Origin: Clostridia bacterium
GTDB lineage: Bacteria > Bacillota > Clostridia > Christensenellales > Borkfalkiaceae
Direction of reading: 5' to 3'
DNA: 46,683 nt
Assembly: GCA_017471785.1 (NCBI GenBank)
Contig: JAFURP010000016.1
Location: 1-46,683 of the forward strand
The notes under the pieces are model-generated. The model worked only from the letters and a program-made list of their open reading frames with translations. It ran no database searches and was not told the origin of the DNA. The position numbers were made by a program, and so were the translations under genes. Shown here piece after piece: positions 7,508-15,776 of this stretch; the first letter of the stretch is position 1, and each line of letters opens with the position of its first letter.

Positions 7508-8755
7508 ATGATGACTACCCATTCGGTTTTGGCGTTGGAAAGCCTGAAAGGATATATGAACTACCTGCCTCTCGCCGTGGCGATCGTTTGCGGCGTTATC
7601 TTGCTGATCGCTTTTTGCATCGGCTTCGCCAAGGGCGCGAAAAAGGTACGCTGGGGCGGCGTGGCGTGGCTGGCGGCAGGCGTGGGCTATATCTTCGCCG
7701 ATAAATTCTTACGCGATAAAAACCCGTTGAACGGTATGCTGCAAGGTCGGTTTTCCGCGGAGATCGTATCTTTCGCCTCCTCGTTCTCCATCGCGCTTGC
7801 GTGTATTTTGATCGTACTCCTCCTTTGCGGCGTATTCGCGCTCTTTTGCCGTCCGGGCAAAGAGAAAAAACGCAAAAAAGAGAGCTTGGATACGGTTGGC
7901 GTCGGCTACGACGAAAATTTCGAATACCAGGTGTTTGATAAAACGGAGAAAAAGACCAATCGCAAGAAAGGCAAGCCCTCGTTCTTCGGTCGCGTTTTAG
8001 GCGCGCTCGCCTGCACGATCAATACGGCAATGGTCCTTGCGACGATCGTGATCTTCCTGCTTTTTATCGTCTATTCCACCAAGCTCAAAAACGGCGTGCT
8101 CGCGCCTATCTTTACCGTTCCCTACGTACAATTCGTGCTCAAATACGCCCTTTTGTACGCCGTGGATTTGGCGATCGTCGGCGTTATTTTCGGCTTTGCC
8201 CGTATGGGTAGAAGGGTGGGCTTCTTCAATATCCTGCGCCCGATCGTCGTCAAGGTAGGCGGCGCGGTCGCGATCGCAGCCTGCTTCTACTTGCCCTTCT
8301 CCAAATACTTGGGCAGCGTCACCCTACTCAACAGCCTCGTCACCCGTTGCGTAGGCGCGCTCGCCTCGGTGGGCGCCGGCGCCAAGGTCGCTACGATCGC
8401 AGGTAAGATCGTCGCGGGCGTGCTTATGTGCATAGTCGTCGCGCTCGCGATCTGGCTGTTGAATTTCGCTATGAAAAAGCTTTCTCAGGGCATCAAGAGC
8501 GTAGGCGTGTTCCGCGCGCTCGATTGCACCCTTTCCTGCTTGATCTTCCTCGTGCTCGGCGTGGCGGTCGTAGCGCTCGTTTTGGCGATCACCTACGCGC
8601 TCGCGCACTACGGCTTGTTCTACGCAGGCGGCTTGCTCACGGGCGAAACCACCCTCTCGCGCGGTCTTTACGGCGTGTTCGACCTCTACCTGAAAGGGTA
8701 TCTCGAACGCTTTTCGGGCGTACTGCAAGGACTGCTGGCAAAGATACCTTTCTAA
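7508..8755 (+). CDS. Multi-pass membrane protein of unknown function, possibly CvpA-like
   Basis: A 415-residue protein with about eight hydrophobic segments and a cytoplasmic-looking Lys-rich linker near residues 115-155. Its N-terminal stretch (GFAKGAKKVRWGGVAW) and C-terminal segment arrangement faintly recall the CvpA/colicin V production family found again at 32019, but I see no decisive motif. ATG 7508 lies 8 nt after AGGAG; an ATG at 7501 is out of frame and too close to the RBS. It follows glnS by 51 nt and is probably co-transcribed with it. A long hairpin lies downstream. Confidence 0.8.
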   Translation: MMTTHSVLALESLKGYMNYLPLAVAIVCGVILLIAFCIGFAKGAKKVRWGGVAWLAAGVGYIFADKFLRDKNPLNGMLQGRFSAEIVSFASSFSIALACILIVLLLCGVFALFCRPGKEKKRKKESLDTVGVGYDENFEYQVFDKTEKKTNRKKGKPSFFGRVLGALACTINTAMVLATIVIFLLFIVYSTKLKNGVLAPIFTVPYVQFVLKYALLYAVDLAIVGVIFGFARMGRRVGFFNILRPIVVKVGGAVAIAACFYLPFSKYLGSVTLLNSLVTRCVGALASVGAGAKVATIAGKIVAGVLMCIVVALAIWLLNFAMKKLSQGIKSVGVFRALDCTLSCLIFLVLGVAVVALVLAITYALAHYGLFYAGGLLTGETTLSRGLYGVFDLYLKGYLERFSGVLQGLLAKIPF

Positions 8756-8777
8756 CGGCACCTTCTTAAAAACGAAT

Positions 8778-8812
8778 GGGGCAGGTACGCGTTCAACGCG
8801 TACCTGCCCCTT
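8778..8812 (+). terminator. Long perfect hairpin after the membrane-protein gene
   Basis: A 16-bp perfect inverted repeat (8778-8793 with 8795-8810) runs GGGGCAGGTACGCG and back, followed only by TTATTTT. It is a likely transcription stop for the glnS group, though the T tract is imperfect. Confidence 0.6.
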
Positions 8813-8834
8813 ATTTTCATAAGGCTTTATCAAA

Positions 8835-8865
8835 AAGAAAAACTACGGCGCATACCGTAGTTTTT
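8835..8865 (-). terminator. Intrinsic terminator of clpX
   Basis: An 11-bp stem (8838-8848 with 8855-8865, AAAAACTACGG) lies just after the clpX stop on the minus strand. The T-rich tail reads TTTTTCTTTTT. Confidence 0.8.
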
Positions 8866-8870
8866 ATCGT

Positions 8871-10109
8871 TTACGCCGTTTGCTTGTAAACGAGCTTGGG
8901 AAGCGCGCCGTCCGTCAAGCACTCCTTGGTAATGACCACTTCCTCAACGTCCGTTTCCGACGGGATCTTATACATAACCTCCGTCATTACGCTTTCGATA
9001 ATGGTACGCAAGCCGCGCGCACCCGTTTTTAAGCGGATCGCCGTTTGCGCGATCTCCTTGACCGCCTCGTCCTCCACCGTAAGCTTCACGCCGTCGAAGC
9101 CGACGAGCTTTTGGTATTGCTTGATGATCGCGTTCTTCGGCTCGGTGAGTATCTTCACGAGCGCTTCCTCGCCGAGAGGGTCGAGATTGACCACGATGGG
9201 AAGCCTACCTACGAATTCGGGGATAAGCCCGAATTTGGTGAGATCCTGCGGCTTCACGTCGTCAAGCACGGTGTAATCCACCTCGTTCGCGCCGAGGCGT
9301 ACCTTGCCGCCGAAGCCGAGCGTGGTGTCGTCCTTACGCGAGGATACGATCTTATCCAAGCCCACGAACGCGCCGCCGCAAATAAAGAGGATATTCGTCG
9401 TATCGATACGCAAGCACTCCTGATTGGGATGCTTTCTACCGCCCTGCGGAGGTACGTTTGCCGTCGTGCTTTCGATGATCTTCAAAAGCGCTTGCTGCAC
9501 GCCCTCGCCCGAAACGTCGCGCGTGATGGACACGTTTTCGCCCTTTCTCGCGATCTTGTCGATCTCGTCGATATAGATGATGCCTCTTTGCGCCCGTTCA
9601 ATATCGTAATCGGCGTTTTGAATGAGCTTCAAGAGGATATTTTCCACGTCCTCGCCCACGTAGCCGGCTTCCGTCAGCGTGGTGGCGTCAGAGGTGGCAA
9701 AGGGCACGTTGAGGATCTTCGCCAGGGTACGAGCAAGCAGCGTTTTACCGCTACCCGTAGGACCGAGAAGAAGCACGTTGCTCTTTTCAATCTCCACGCC
9801 GTCGTCCTCCTTTTTGCCTTTCACGGCAGCGTTTATGCGCTTATAATGATTATAAACGGCGACGGAAAGCACGCGTTTGGCTTTATCCTGCCCAACGATA
9901 TACTGATCGAGCTCCGCCTTGATCTCGGCGGGCTTTTTCAAAGGTACTTCCGTTTGCGGCTCCTTATCGTCCTGCCACTCGTCCACCATAGACTTGCAAA
10001 TTTCCACGCACTCGTCGCAAATGCAAGCGCCGTCGGGACCGGTGATGAGCCGCCGCGTTTCCTCCTTGGGTTTTCCGCAAAAAGAACAATGCTGATTTTT
10101 ATTTGCCAT
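8871..10109 (-). CDS. clpX: ATP-dependent Clp protease ATP-binding subunit ClpX
   Basis: A 412-residue AAA+ unfoldase that recognises substrates and feeds them into ClpP. The N-terminal C4 zinc finger uses C8, C11, C31 and C34. Walker A is GPTGSGKT (about 116-123), the pore loop is [14 protein letters not shown], and Walker B is [11 protein letters not shown]. The GYVG pore residues and arginine-finger region are intact. The RBS GGAG lies 9 nt before ATG 10109. It follows clpP on the same strand after a 200-nt gap that contains a terminator-like hairpin, so clpX probably also has its own transcript. Confidence 0.98.
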   Translation of the reverse strand: MANKNQHCSFCGKPKEETRRLITGPDGACICDECVEICKSMVDEWQDDKEPQTEVPLKKPAEIKAELDQYIVGQDKAKRVLSVAVYNHYKRINAAVKGKKEDDGVEIEKSNVLLLGPTGSGKTLLARTLAKILNVPFATSDATTLTEAGYVGEDVENILLKLIQNADYDIERAQRGIIYIDEIDKIARKGENVSITRDVSGEGVQQALLKIIESTTANVPPQGGRKHPNQECLRIDTTNILFICGGAFVGLDKIVSSRKDDTTLGFGGKVRLGANEVDYTVLDDVKPQDLTKFGLIPEFVGRLPIVVNLDPLGEEALVKILTEPKNAIIKQYQKLVGFDGVKLTVEDEAVKEIAQTAIRLKTGARGLRTIIESVMTEVMYKIPSETDVEEVVITKECLTDGALPKLVYKQTA

Positions 10110-10252
10110 ATAACTGCTCCGTTATTTATCTTATATTTATATACGGTATGCCGCACGGGGCGGCTTTTGTTCCGCTTGATTATTTTTACCCATTCCCGTC
10201 CCGTTTCAAACGGTTTGGGCGCGGAAATTATTTCCTAAAGGCGCGCGCCTTG

Positions 10253-10294
10253 AAAAACAGCGCGCAAAACCTCGTAAAAAAGAAGCTTTGCGCG
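10253..10294 (-). terminator. Terminator-like hairpin between clpP and clpX
   Basis: CGCGCAAA (10261-10268) pairs with TTTGCGCG (10287-10294), and the minus strand continues into a T5 run. It sits just after the clpP stop (10310) and may reduce read-through into clpX. Confidence 0.55.
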
Positions 10295-10309
10295 TTTGGT
10301 TGTTTGGAA

Positions 10310-10900
10310 TTATCTTCTTACGAACACCCTGTCGATCAAGCCGTACGCTCTCGCGTCCTCCGCGGACATATAATTATCCCTGTCCGTATCCCGCTCGATC
10401 GTCGAGATATCCTTGCCCGTGTTTTCGGACAAGATGCGGTTGAGCTTCGCTTTCGTACGGAGGATATGCTCCGCTTGAATTTTGATGTCGCTCGCCTGCC
10501 CTTGCGCGCCGCCAAGGGGCTGATGGATCATAATTTCCGAATTGGGCAACGCAAACCGCTTACCGCGCGCGCCGCTCGAAAGTAAGAACGCGCCCATCGA
10601 CGCCGCTAAACCGATACAAATGGTGGATACGTCGCACTTGATATAGTTCATCGTGTCGTAGATCGCCATACCCGCGGATACGCTTCCCCCGGGGGAATTG
10701 ATATACAAGCTGATATCCTTCGTCGGGTCCTTGCCCTCCAAATAGATAAGCTGCGCAACTACGGTGTTCGCCACCGCGTCGTTGATCTCGCCGCTCAAAA
10801 AGATGATCCGATCGTCGAGCAATCTCGAATACAGATCGTAGGTGCGCTCGCCCGAGGAGGTACGCTCCACGACGTAGGGGACTAAAACGTTCTTTTCCAT
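10310..10900 (-). CDS. clpP: ATP-dependent Clp protease proteolytic subunit ClpP
   Basis: A 196-residue serine peptidase that assembles as a double heptamer and partners with ClpX. The catalytic triad is S101 ([10 protein letters not shown]), H126 (IMIHQPLGG) and D175 ([12 protein letters not shown]), in standard positions. The N-terminal loop [19 protein letters not shown] fits ClpP; no long propeptide is seen. The RBS AAGGAAAGGAA precedes ATG 10900. The gene starts 16 nt after the tig stop, so the two are co-transcribed. Confidence 0.98.
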   Translation of the reverse strand: MEKNVLVPYVVERTSSGERTYDLYSRLLDDRIIFLSGEINDAVANTVVAQLIYLEGKDPTKDISLYINSPGGSVSAGMAIYDTMNYIKCDVSTICIGLAASMGAFLLSSGARGKRFALPNSEIMIHQPLGGAQGQASDIKIQAEHILRTKAKLNRILSENTGKDISTIERDTDRDNYMSAEDARAYGLIDRVFVRR

Positions 10901-10916
10901 AAATTCCTTTCCTTAT

Positions 10917-12362
10917 TTAAGCTTCCGTCTTTTCTTCCGCCGCTTCCGCCGCGAGCTTGTCGTTGATCTCTTTCATCTTCTCGACGGGCTTTTTCGCAGG
11001 CGCTTTCTTAGCCGTGGTCTTTTTCGCCGCGGGCTTTTTCGCGGGCGCTTTCTTCGCCGCCTTTTCTTCCTCTACGAACATTTCGTTGTTCGCTTTGAGC
11101 ATATCGAAAAGCTTGGTGATCACGATATCGCTGCGGATATAATCGAATTGACGGGGATCCATATTTTTCTTGTATTCTTCCGCCGATTTTTCCACGGAAG
11201 CCGCTTGTTCGGCTACCTTCGCGTCTACCTCTTCCTCCGTCGCTTCGAGCTTTTCTTCCTTAATGAGCTGCGAAATGATGAGCTGGTTCTTTACGTTCTT
11301 GATCGCCGCTTCCTCGTAGTTCTTTCTGAAATCGGCGTTCGTAACCTTGAGGAAGTCGAGATAATCCTGCAGCTTCAAGCCTTGATACATCAATTGATAC
11401 TCGAATTTTTGCACGAGCGAATCGATCTCTCTTTCGATCATCGCTTGAGGGATCTCCACCTCGGTATTTTGCGCGATCGCCTCCAAAATGCTGTTTTCGG
11501 TAGCGTCCGTCGAACGCTTATCCGCGCTTTGTTGCAATCTTTCCTTGGTCTTTGCCTTGTACGCTTCTACCGTTTCGCTGCCCGTCGCGTCCTTGATGAA
11601 CTCGTCGGTAAGCTCGGGAAGCTCCTTGCCCTGCAAGGAATTGAGCTTCACGTTGAACACCGCGGGCTTACCCTTAAGGTTTTCCGCTTGATAATTTTCG
11701 GGGAAGGTAACGTTGACGTCCTTTTCCTCGCCGATCGCCATACCCACGACTTGATCTTCAAACCCGGGAATGAATTGACCGCTGCCGAGCGTAAGATCGA
11801 AGCCTTGCGCTTCGCCGCCGTCGAACTTCACGCCGTCCACCGTGCCCACGAAATCGATATTCGCGATATCGCCGTTTTGCGCCGCTCTGTCCGTAACCGC
11901 CACCTTGCGTGCGTTTCTATCGAGCAATCTATCGAGCTCCGCTTGGATCTCCTCGTCCTTAACAGTATACGCGTATTGCTGGATTTTCATACCCTTATAC
12001 GAGGAAATTTTTACCTCCGGATATACGGGAACGATCGCCGTAAGCACGACCTCCTCGTCCTCGAGCTTATCCACGGAAACCTCGGGCTCGCCGACGAAGG
12101 TATACTTTTTGGATTCCTTTTCGATCGCCTTATCGTAGCCCTCGGCAAAAAGGATATTCAAGCCGTCCTCGTAAAATACGCCCTTGCCGTAAACGTTCTC
12201 GATAACGTTCTTGGGCGCCTTGCCCTTACGGAAGCCGTTCACCGAGAATTTATTTCTCGTTTTCACGTACGCCTTCGTGAGCGCGTCCTTCCATTCCTGA
12301 CCGTCGAACTTGAGGGTGATCTTGACGGTGCTTTTTTCCGCCGCTTTGGTAGTGTGTTTCAT
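10917..12362 (-). CDS. tig: Trigger factor with an Ala/Lys/Pro-rich C-terminal tail
   Basis: A 481-residue ribosome-bound chaperone and prolyl isomerase. The ribosome-docking signature GFRKGKAP is at 43-50. The FKBP-type domain spans roughly 150-245 (NGDIANIDFVGTVDG, GSGQFIPGFEDQVVGM), followed by the helical chaperone arms. After about residue 435 there is an extension of repeated AKKAPAKKPAAKK-type motifs ending in an acidic stretch (AAEEKTEA), unlike typical trigger factors. It is the first gene of tig-clpP(-clpX), with GGAG upstream and its own promoter. Confidence 0.97.
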   Translation of the reverse strand: MKHTTKAAEKSTVKITLKFDGQEWKDALTKAYVKTRNKFSVNGFRKGKAPKNVIENVYGKGVFYEDGLNILFAEGYDKAIEKESKKYTFVGEPEVSVDKLEDEEVVLTAIVPVYPEVKISSYKGMKIQQYAYTVKDEEIQAELDRLLDRNARKVAVTDRAAQNGDIANIDFVGTVDGVKFDGGEAQGFDLTLGSGQFIPGFEDQVVGMAIGEEKDVNVTFPENYQAENLKGKPAVFNVKLNSLQGKELPELTDEFIKDATGSETVEAYKAKTKERLQQSADKRSTDATENSILEAIAQNTEVEIPQAMIEREIDSLVQKFEYQLMYQGLKLQDYLDFLKVTNADFRKNYEEAAIKNVKNQLIISQLIKEEKLEATEEEVDAKVAEQAASVEKSAEEYKKNMDPRQFDYIRSDIVITKLFDMLKANNEMFVEEEKAAKKAPAKKPAAKKTTAKKAPAKKPVEKMKEINDKLAAEAAEEKTEA

Positions 12363-12456
12363 AATTACCTTTCTCCTGCCTTTATTTGCTGTTTATTTTT
12401 TGTATTTTTGCCGAGCGGACGCGCAAAATCCCGCGCTTTTTTCCGTTCGCTCGTAT

Positions 12457-12465
12457 ATTTTACCA
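12457..12465 (-). promoter_or_regulatory. Extended -10 promoter of tig
   Basis: TGGTAAAAT on the minus strand (hexamer 12462-12457) lies about 95 nt upstream of tig. It is back to back with the rqcH promoter, 33 nt away. Confidence 0.5.
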
Positions 12466-12494
12466 CATTTATCAAAGAAAATAAAGCGTTTTTA

Positions 12495-12523
12495 TTTACA
12501 ATTTCTCAAATTTACGCTATAAT
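12495..12523 (+). promoter_or_regulatory. SigA-type promoter of rqcH
   Basis: TTTACA (12495-12500), a 17-nt spacer and TATAAT (12518-12523) lie about 70 nt upstream of rqcH. Confidence 0.75.
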
Positions 12524-12592
12524 TTAAGAAAAGATTTTTTATTTTCCCGCGCGAGCGCCTTTTTTCCTTTTCGCGCGGACGAGGACAAGACT

Positions 12593-14269
<1,677 letters not shown>

Positions 14270-14279
14270 AAAATTTTTA

Positions 14280-14314
14280 CGGCTGAAAGCCTTTTGTTAT
14301 AAGGCTTTCAGCCG
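14280..14314 (+). terminator. Hairpin after rqcH
   Basis: A perfect 14-bp stem (14280-14293 with 14301-14314, CGGCTGAAAGCCTT) with a 7-nt loop, 10 nt after the rqcH stop. The T tract is poor (ATTTG), so termination may rely on stem stability. Confidence 0.6.
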
Positions 14315-14363
14315 ATTTGCAAAAAAAATTTCAAAAAAATTCAAAAAAATTTTGAAAAAGTAC

Positions 14364-14391
14364 TTGACAAATGAAAAATTTGTGCTATAAT
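14364..14391 (+). promoter_or_regulatory. Consensus promoter of the unassigned RNA
   Basis: A perfect TTGACA (14364-14369), a 16-nt spacer and an extended TGCTATAAT (hexamer 14386-14391). This is one of the strongest-looking promoters in the window, and no normal protein gene follows it. Confidence 0.85.
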
Positions 14392-14550
14392 AGAGGTACA
14401 AAAAGAAAGAACGAAACAAAAAATGTTTCAATCTTTCAAATAAAAAATTTGGAGAAACCCCGATGCACAAATAAGGGAGGGCCGACGGGAGTCGGCGAAG
14501 TGCCGTAGGGATACGGCGAAAAAATAACGTTAAAGGAGGTACGAAAAGGG

Positions 14551-14610
14551 ATGATTCCTTACAATTCGACGCGTAGGTACTTTAACAAACAAGAGGTAAA
14601 AGGAGAATAG
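14551..14610 (+). CDS. Possible 19-codon micro-ORF inside the unassigned RNA
   Basis: ATG 14551 to TAG 14608 encodes MIPYNSTRRYFNKQEVKGE, a basic, non-hydrophobic peptide. A full AGGAGG lies at 14534-14539, 11 nt upstream. The Shine-Dalgarno sequence and ATG sit inside helices of the RNA, so translation would compete with folding. A smaller frame (MHK, 14463-14474, GGAG 8 nt upstream) precedes it. These may be chance features of a structural RNA. Confidence 0.25.
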   Translation: MIPYNSTRRYFNKQEVKGE

Positions 14611-14614
14611 TCCA

Positions 14615-14644
14615 ATGAACGGTTTCAGCGAGGAACGCAAATAA
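14615..14644 (+). CDS. Possible 9-codon micro-ORF inside the unassigned RNA
   Basis: ATG 14615 to TAA 14642 encodes MNGFSEERK. AAAGGAG (14598-14604) lies 10 nt upstream, inside the end of the preceding micro-ORF, which stops 4 nt earlier. The spacing is that of translationally coupled genes, but the peptide is too short for coding statistics. Confidence 0.2.
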   Translation: MNGFSEERK

Positions 14645-14750
14645 GAAAATACCCGTAAGAAAGCGCGGCACGACCGCACGGTGAAATTTTTCAAAAAGAC
14701 ACGGGTATAAAAAAGAGCACCACGTTCCTAACAACTCAATAAGCAAACGA

Positions 14751-14780
14751 AAAACCCCTGTTTTTGGCAGGGGTTTTGTA
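14751..14780 (+). terminator. Intrinsic terminator of the unassigned RNA
   Basis: AAAACCCCTG (14751-14760) pairs with CAGGGGTTTT (14768-14777) around a 7-nt loop. The final T4 gives a canonical terminator. Confidence 0.85.
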
Positions 14781-14789
14781 TTTCTTAAA

Positions 14790-14858
14790 ATGAATTGCGT
14801 ACTGCGTACGCGTGAATTGCCGCCGTGAATTGAATTGCTTTGCAATTCGTTGCGGCTG
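14790..14858. repeat. Short GAATTG-rich repeat patch
   Basis: GAATTG recurs four times, and the patch contains the palindromes GCGTACTGCGTACGC and GAATTGCTTTGCAATTC. It fills the gap between the RNA terminator and the XRE gene and looks like degenerate small-repeat debris. Confidence 0.45.
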
Positions 14859-14862
14859 GATT

Positions 14863-15069
14863 TTATTTCTCCACTCTACCGATCAGCTCGTCCAAGGAGA
14901 TACCGTAAAAATCCGCAAGCTGTACGCAAAAATCTATATTCGGAAGCGCAACGCCCGCTTCCCAACGACTTATGTTTTGCTGTTTTATGCCCGTCCTTTT
15001 GGCAAGCTCCGATTGTGACAAACCGCTTGCCTCTCTATGATATTTCAAATCCTTCCCGTAGTTTTTCAT
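14863..15069 (-). CDS. XRE-family helix-turn-helix regulator
   Basis: A 68-residue, single-domain Cro/cI-type DNA-binding protein: the helix-turn-helix spans about residues 16-40 (LSQSELAKRTGIKQQNISRWEAG), followed by the usual PNIDFCVQLADFYGISLDELIG. There is no effector domain. The RBS AAGGAGAGGAAAG precedes ATG 15069. It is transcribed divergently from the gene at 15175, and two copies of an ACAC-N6-GTGT dyad lie between them over both promoters. It therefore probably represses itself and its neighbour. Confidence 0.9.
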   Translation of the reverse strand: MKNYGKDLKYHREASGLSQSELAKRTGIKQQNISRWEAGVALPNIDFCVQLADFYGISLDELIGRVEK

Positions 15070-15091
15070 ATCTTTCCTCTCCTTAAAAAAT

Positions 15092-15097
15092 ATTATA
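15092..15097 (-). promoter_or_regulatory. -10 element of the XRE gene
   Basis: TATAAT on the minus strand, touching the first ACAC-N6-GTGT dyad. The -35 is poor, as expected for a regulated promoter. Confidence 0.5.
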
Positions 15098-15139
15098 CAC
15101 TTTTTTGTGTTAAAATAGTTGACTTACACTTTTTCGTGT
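15097..15139. promoter_or_regulatory. Pair of putative XRE operators
   Basis: Two near-identical dyads, ACACTTTTTTGTGT (15097-15110) and ACACTTTTTCGTGT (15126-15139), are 29 nt apart, close to three helical turns. The first abuts the minus-strand -10 and the second fills the spacer of the plus-strand promoter. Binding should block both promoters. Confidence 0.7.
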
Positions 15140-15147
15140 GATACAAT
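15119..15147 (+). promoter_or_regulatory. SigA-type promoter of the small gene at 15175
   Basis: TTGACT (15119-15124), a 17-nt spacer and TACAAT (15142-15147). The second operator dyad lies entirely within the spacer. Confidence 0.75.
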
Positions 15148-15174
15148 ATATCTACACAAAAAGGAGTAGAGGAT

Positions 15175-15441
15175 ATGGAAAGTATTATAGACGAATTTCA
15201 AAATTATTTTTGCGAAAGGTATCCGTTGCCGAGGGATCAAGCGATTTCCGACAGGGCGTTCGCCGCATACGAAAAGTTTTGCGCGGTTTTATCGAAAGAA
15301 CAAAAGGAACTTTTCGAGCAATATTTAGATCATCTTTACGAAGAAGAAGCCGCTAACGAGGACGCAACGTACAAATTCGCCTTTACGACGGGCATAAAAC
15401 TGACGTTGGAGGTTTTAGCATATCGTTTCCGCAAAGAATAG
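15175..15441 (+). CDS. Small helical protein of unknown function
   Basis: An 88-residue soluble protein, acidic in its middle (YEEEAANED), predicted mostly helical from its heptad-like pattern. The end (YKFAFTTGIKLTLEVLAYRF) resembles the F-x-G-x-x-L-x-x-x-E tail of small Firmicutes proteins of unknown function such as DUF6809; that match is from memory and uncertain. The RBS AAGGAG and a promoter overlapped by an XRE operator make it the likely regulated partner of the divergent repressor. Its A+T-rich codons match the repressor. A 3' hairpin GGCGACG/CGTCGCC without a T run follows. Confidence 0.7.
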   Translation: MESIIDEFQNYFCERYPLPRDQAISDRAFAAYEKFCAVLSKEQKELFEQYLDHLYEEEAANEDATYKFAFTTGIKLTLEVLAYRFRKE

Positions 15442-15507
15442 GCGGCGACGAAAATCCGTCGCCACCAAGGCTTTACAACTATAGTTGTATACTCGGAGCC
15501 GAGCAAT

Positions 15508-15630
15508 AAAAACGAAGCAAGAAGCAAGCAAGACGAGGCGAACGCGGATTTCTCGAAGGGAGATTTACTTTAGTAAACGAGCGAGAGAAAACGCAAGTTC
15601 AACGCCGTATTGCGTAGCTTATTCTTCGTT
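15508..15630 (-). repeat. Distal copy (A) of a tandem 3'-UTR element
   Basis: A ~123-nt unit nearly identical to copy B (15650-15776). Read on the minus strand it starts AACGAAGAATAAGC and ends GCTTCTTGCTTCGTTTTT, so its ends are inverted repeats. The centre holds a small hairpin, TTTAC-TAAA-GTAAA. It differs from copy B mainly at two short spots near 15535 and 15605. Confidence 0.85.
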
Positions 15631-15649
15631 CTACACCGAGCCGAGCGAG

Positions 15650-15776
15650 AAAAACGAAGCAAGAAGCAAGCAATTCAAGGCGAACGCGGATTTCTCGAAG
15701 GGAGATTTACTTTAGTAAACGAGCGAGAGAAAACGCAAGTTTAACGCTGAAATGCGTAGCTTATTCTTCGTTTTTT
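15650..15776 (-). repeat. Proximal copy (B) of a tandem 3'-UTR element, starting at the mreB-like stop codon
   Basis: A ~127-nt unit whose first bases overlap the TAA stop (15777-15775) of the mreB-like gene. The terminal inverted repeat (AAAACGAAG ... CTTCGTTTT) and the trailing T run suggest a large terminator-like or MITE-like fold. A partial third copy lies directly after the stop of the zinc-peptidase gene at 41538, in the same relative orientation. Confidence 0.85.

Larger units (their letters stand above)
14398..14780 (+). ncRNA. Unassigned structured RNA, ~385 nt, with its own promoter and terminator
   Basis: The strong promoter and the terminator at 14751-14780 bound a transcript with no normal coding gene; the next gene is on the other strand. 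Visible helices: a 5' hairpin (14405-14410/14432-14437 continuing as 14413-14418/14424-14429); two adjacent hairpins with identical GGGA (GNRA) loops, 14481-14496 and 14502-14517; a 7-bp helix GTTAAAG 14529-14535 with CTTTAAC 14580-14586 enclosing a small hairpin (14546-14560); a long-range AGGAACG 14631-14637 with CGTTCCT 14723-14729; and inside it ATACCCGT 14649-14656 with ACGGGTAT 14701-14708. It lacks the hallmarks of tmRNA (no alanine acceptor ends), RNase P RNA (no GAGGAAAGTCC-like core) and SRP RNA. The raiA-type standalone RNAs of Firmicutes are one candidate I cannot confirm. It also holds three micro-ORFs with ribosome binding sites. Confidence 0.7.

Noticed and set aside
14398..14780. 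Assignment of the intergenic RNA as tmRNA, RNase P RNA or SRP RNA
   Set aside because: No alanine-tRNA-like ends and tag frame, no GAGGAAAGTCC-type core, and no SRP apical hairpin with GGAA-type loop and conserved asymmetric loop were found.
14463..14780. Toxin-antitoxin type I locus
   Set aside because: The micro-ORF peptides are not hydrophobic and no antisense promoter is evident.
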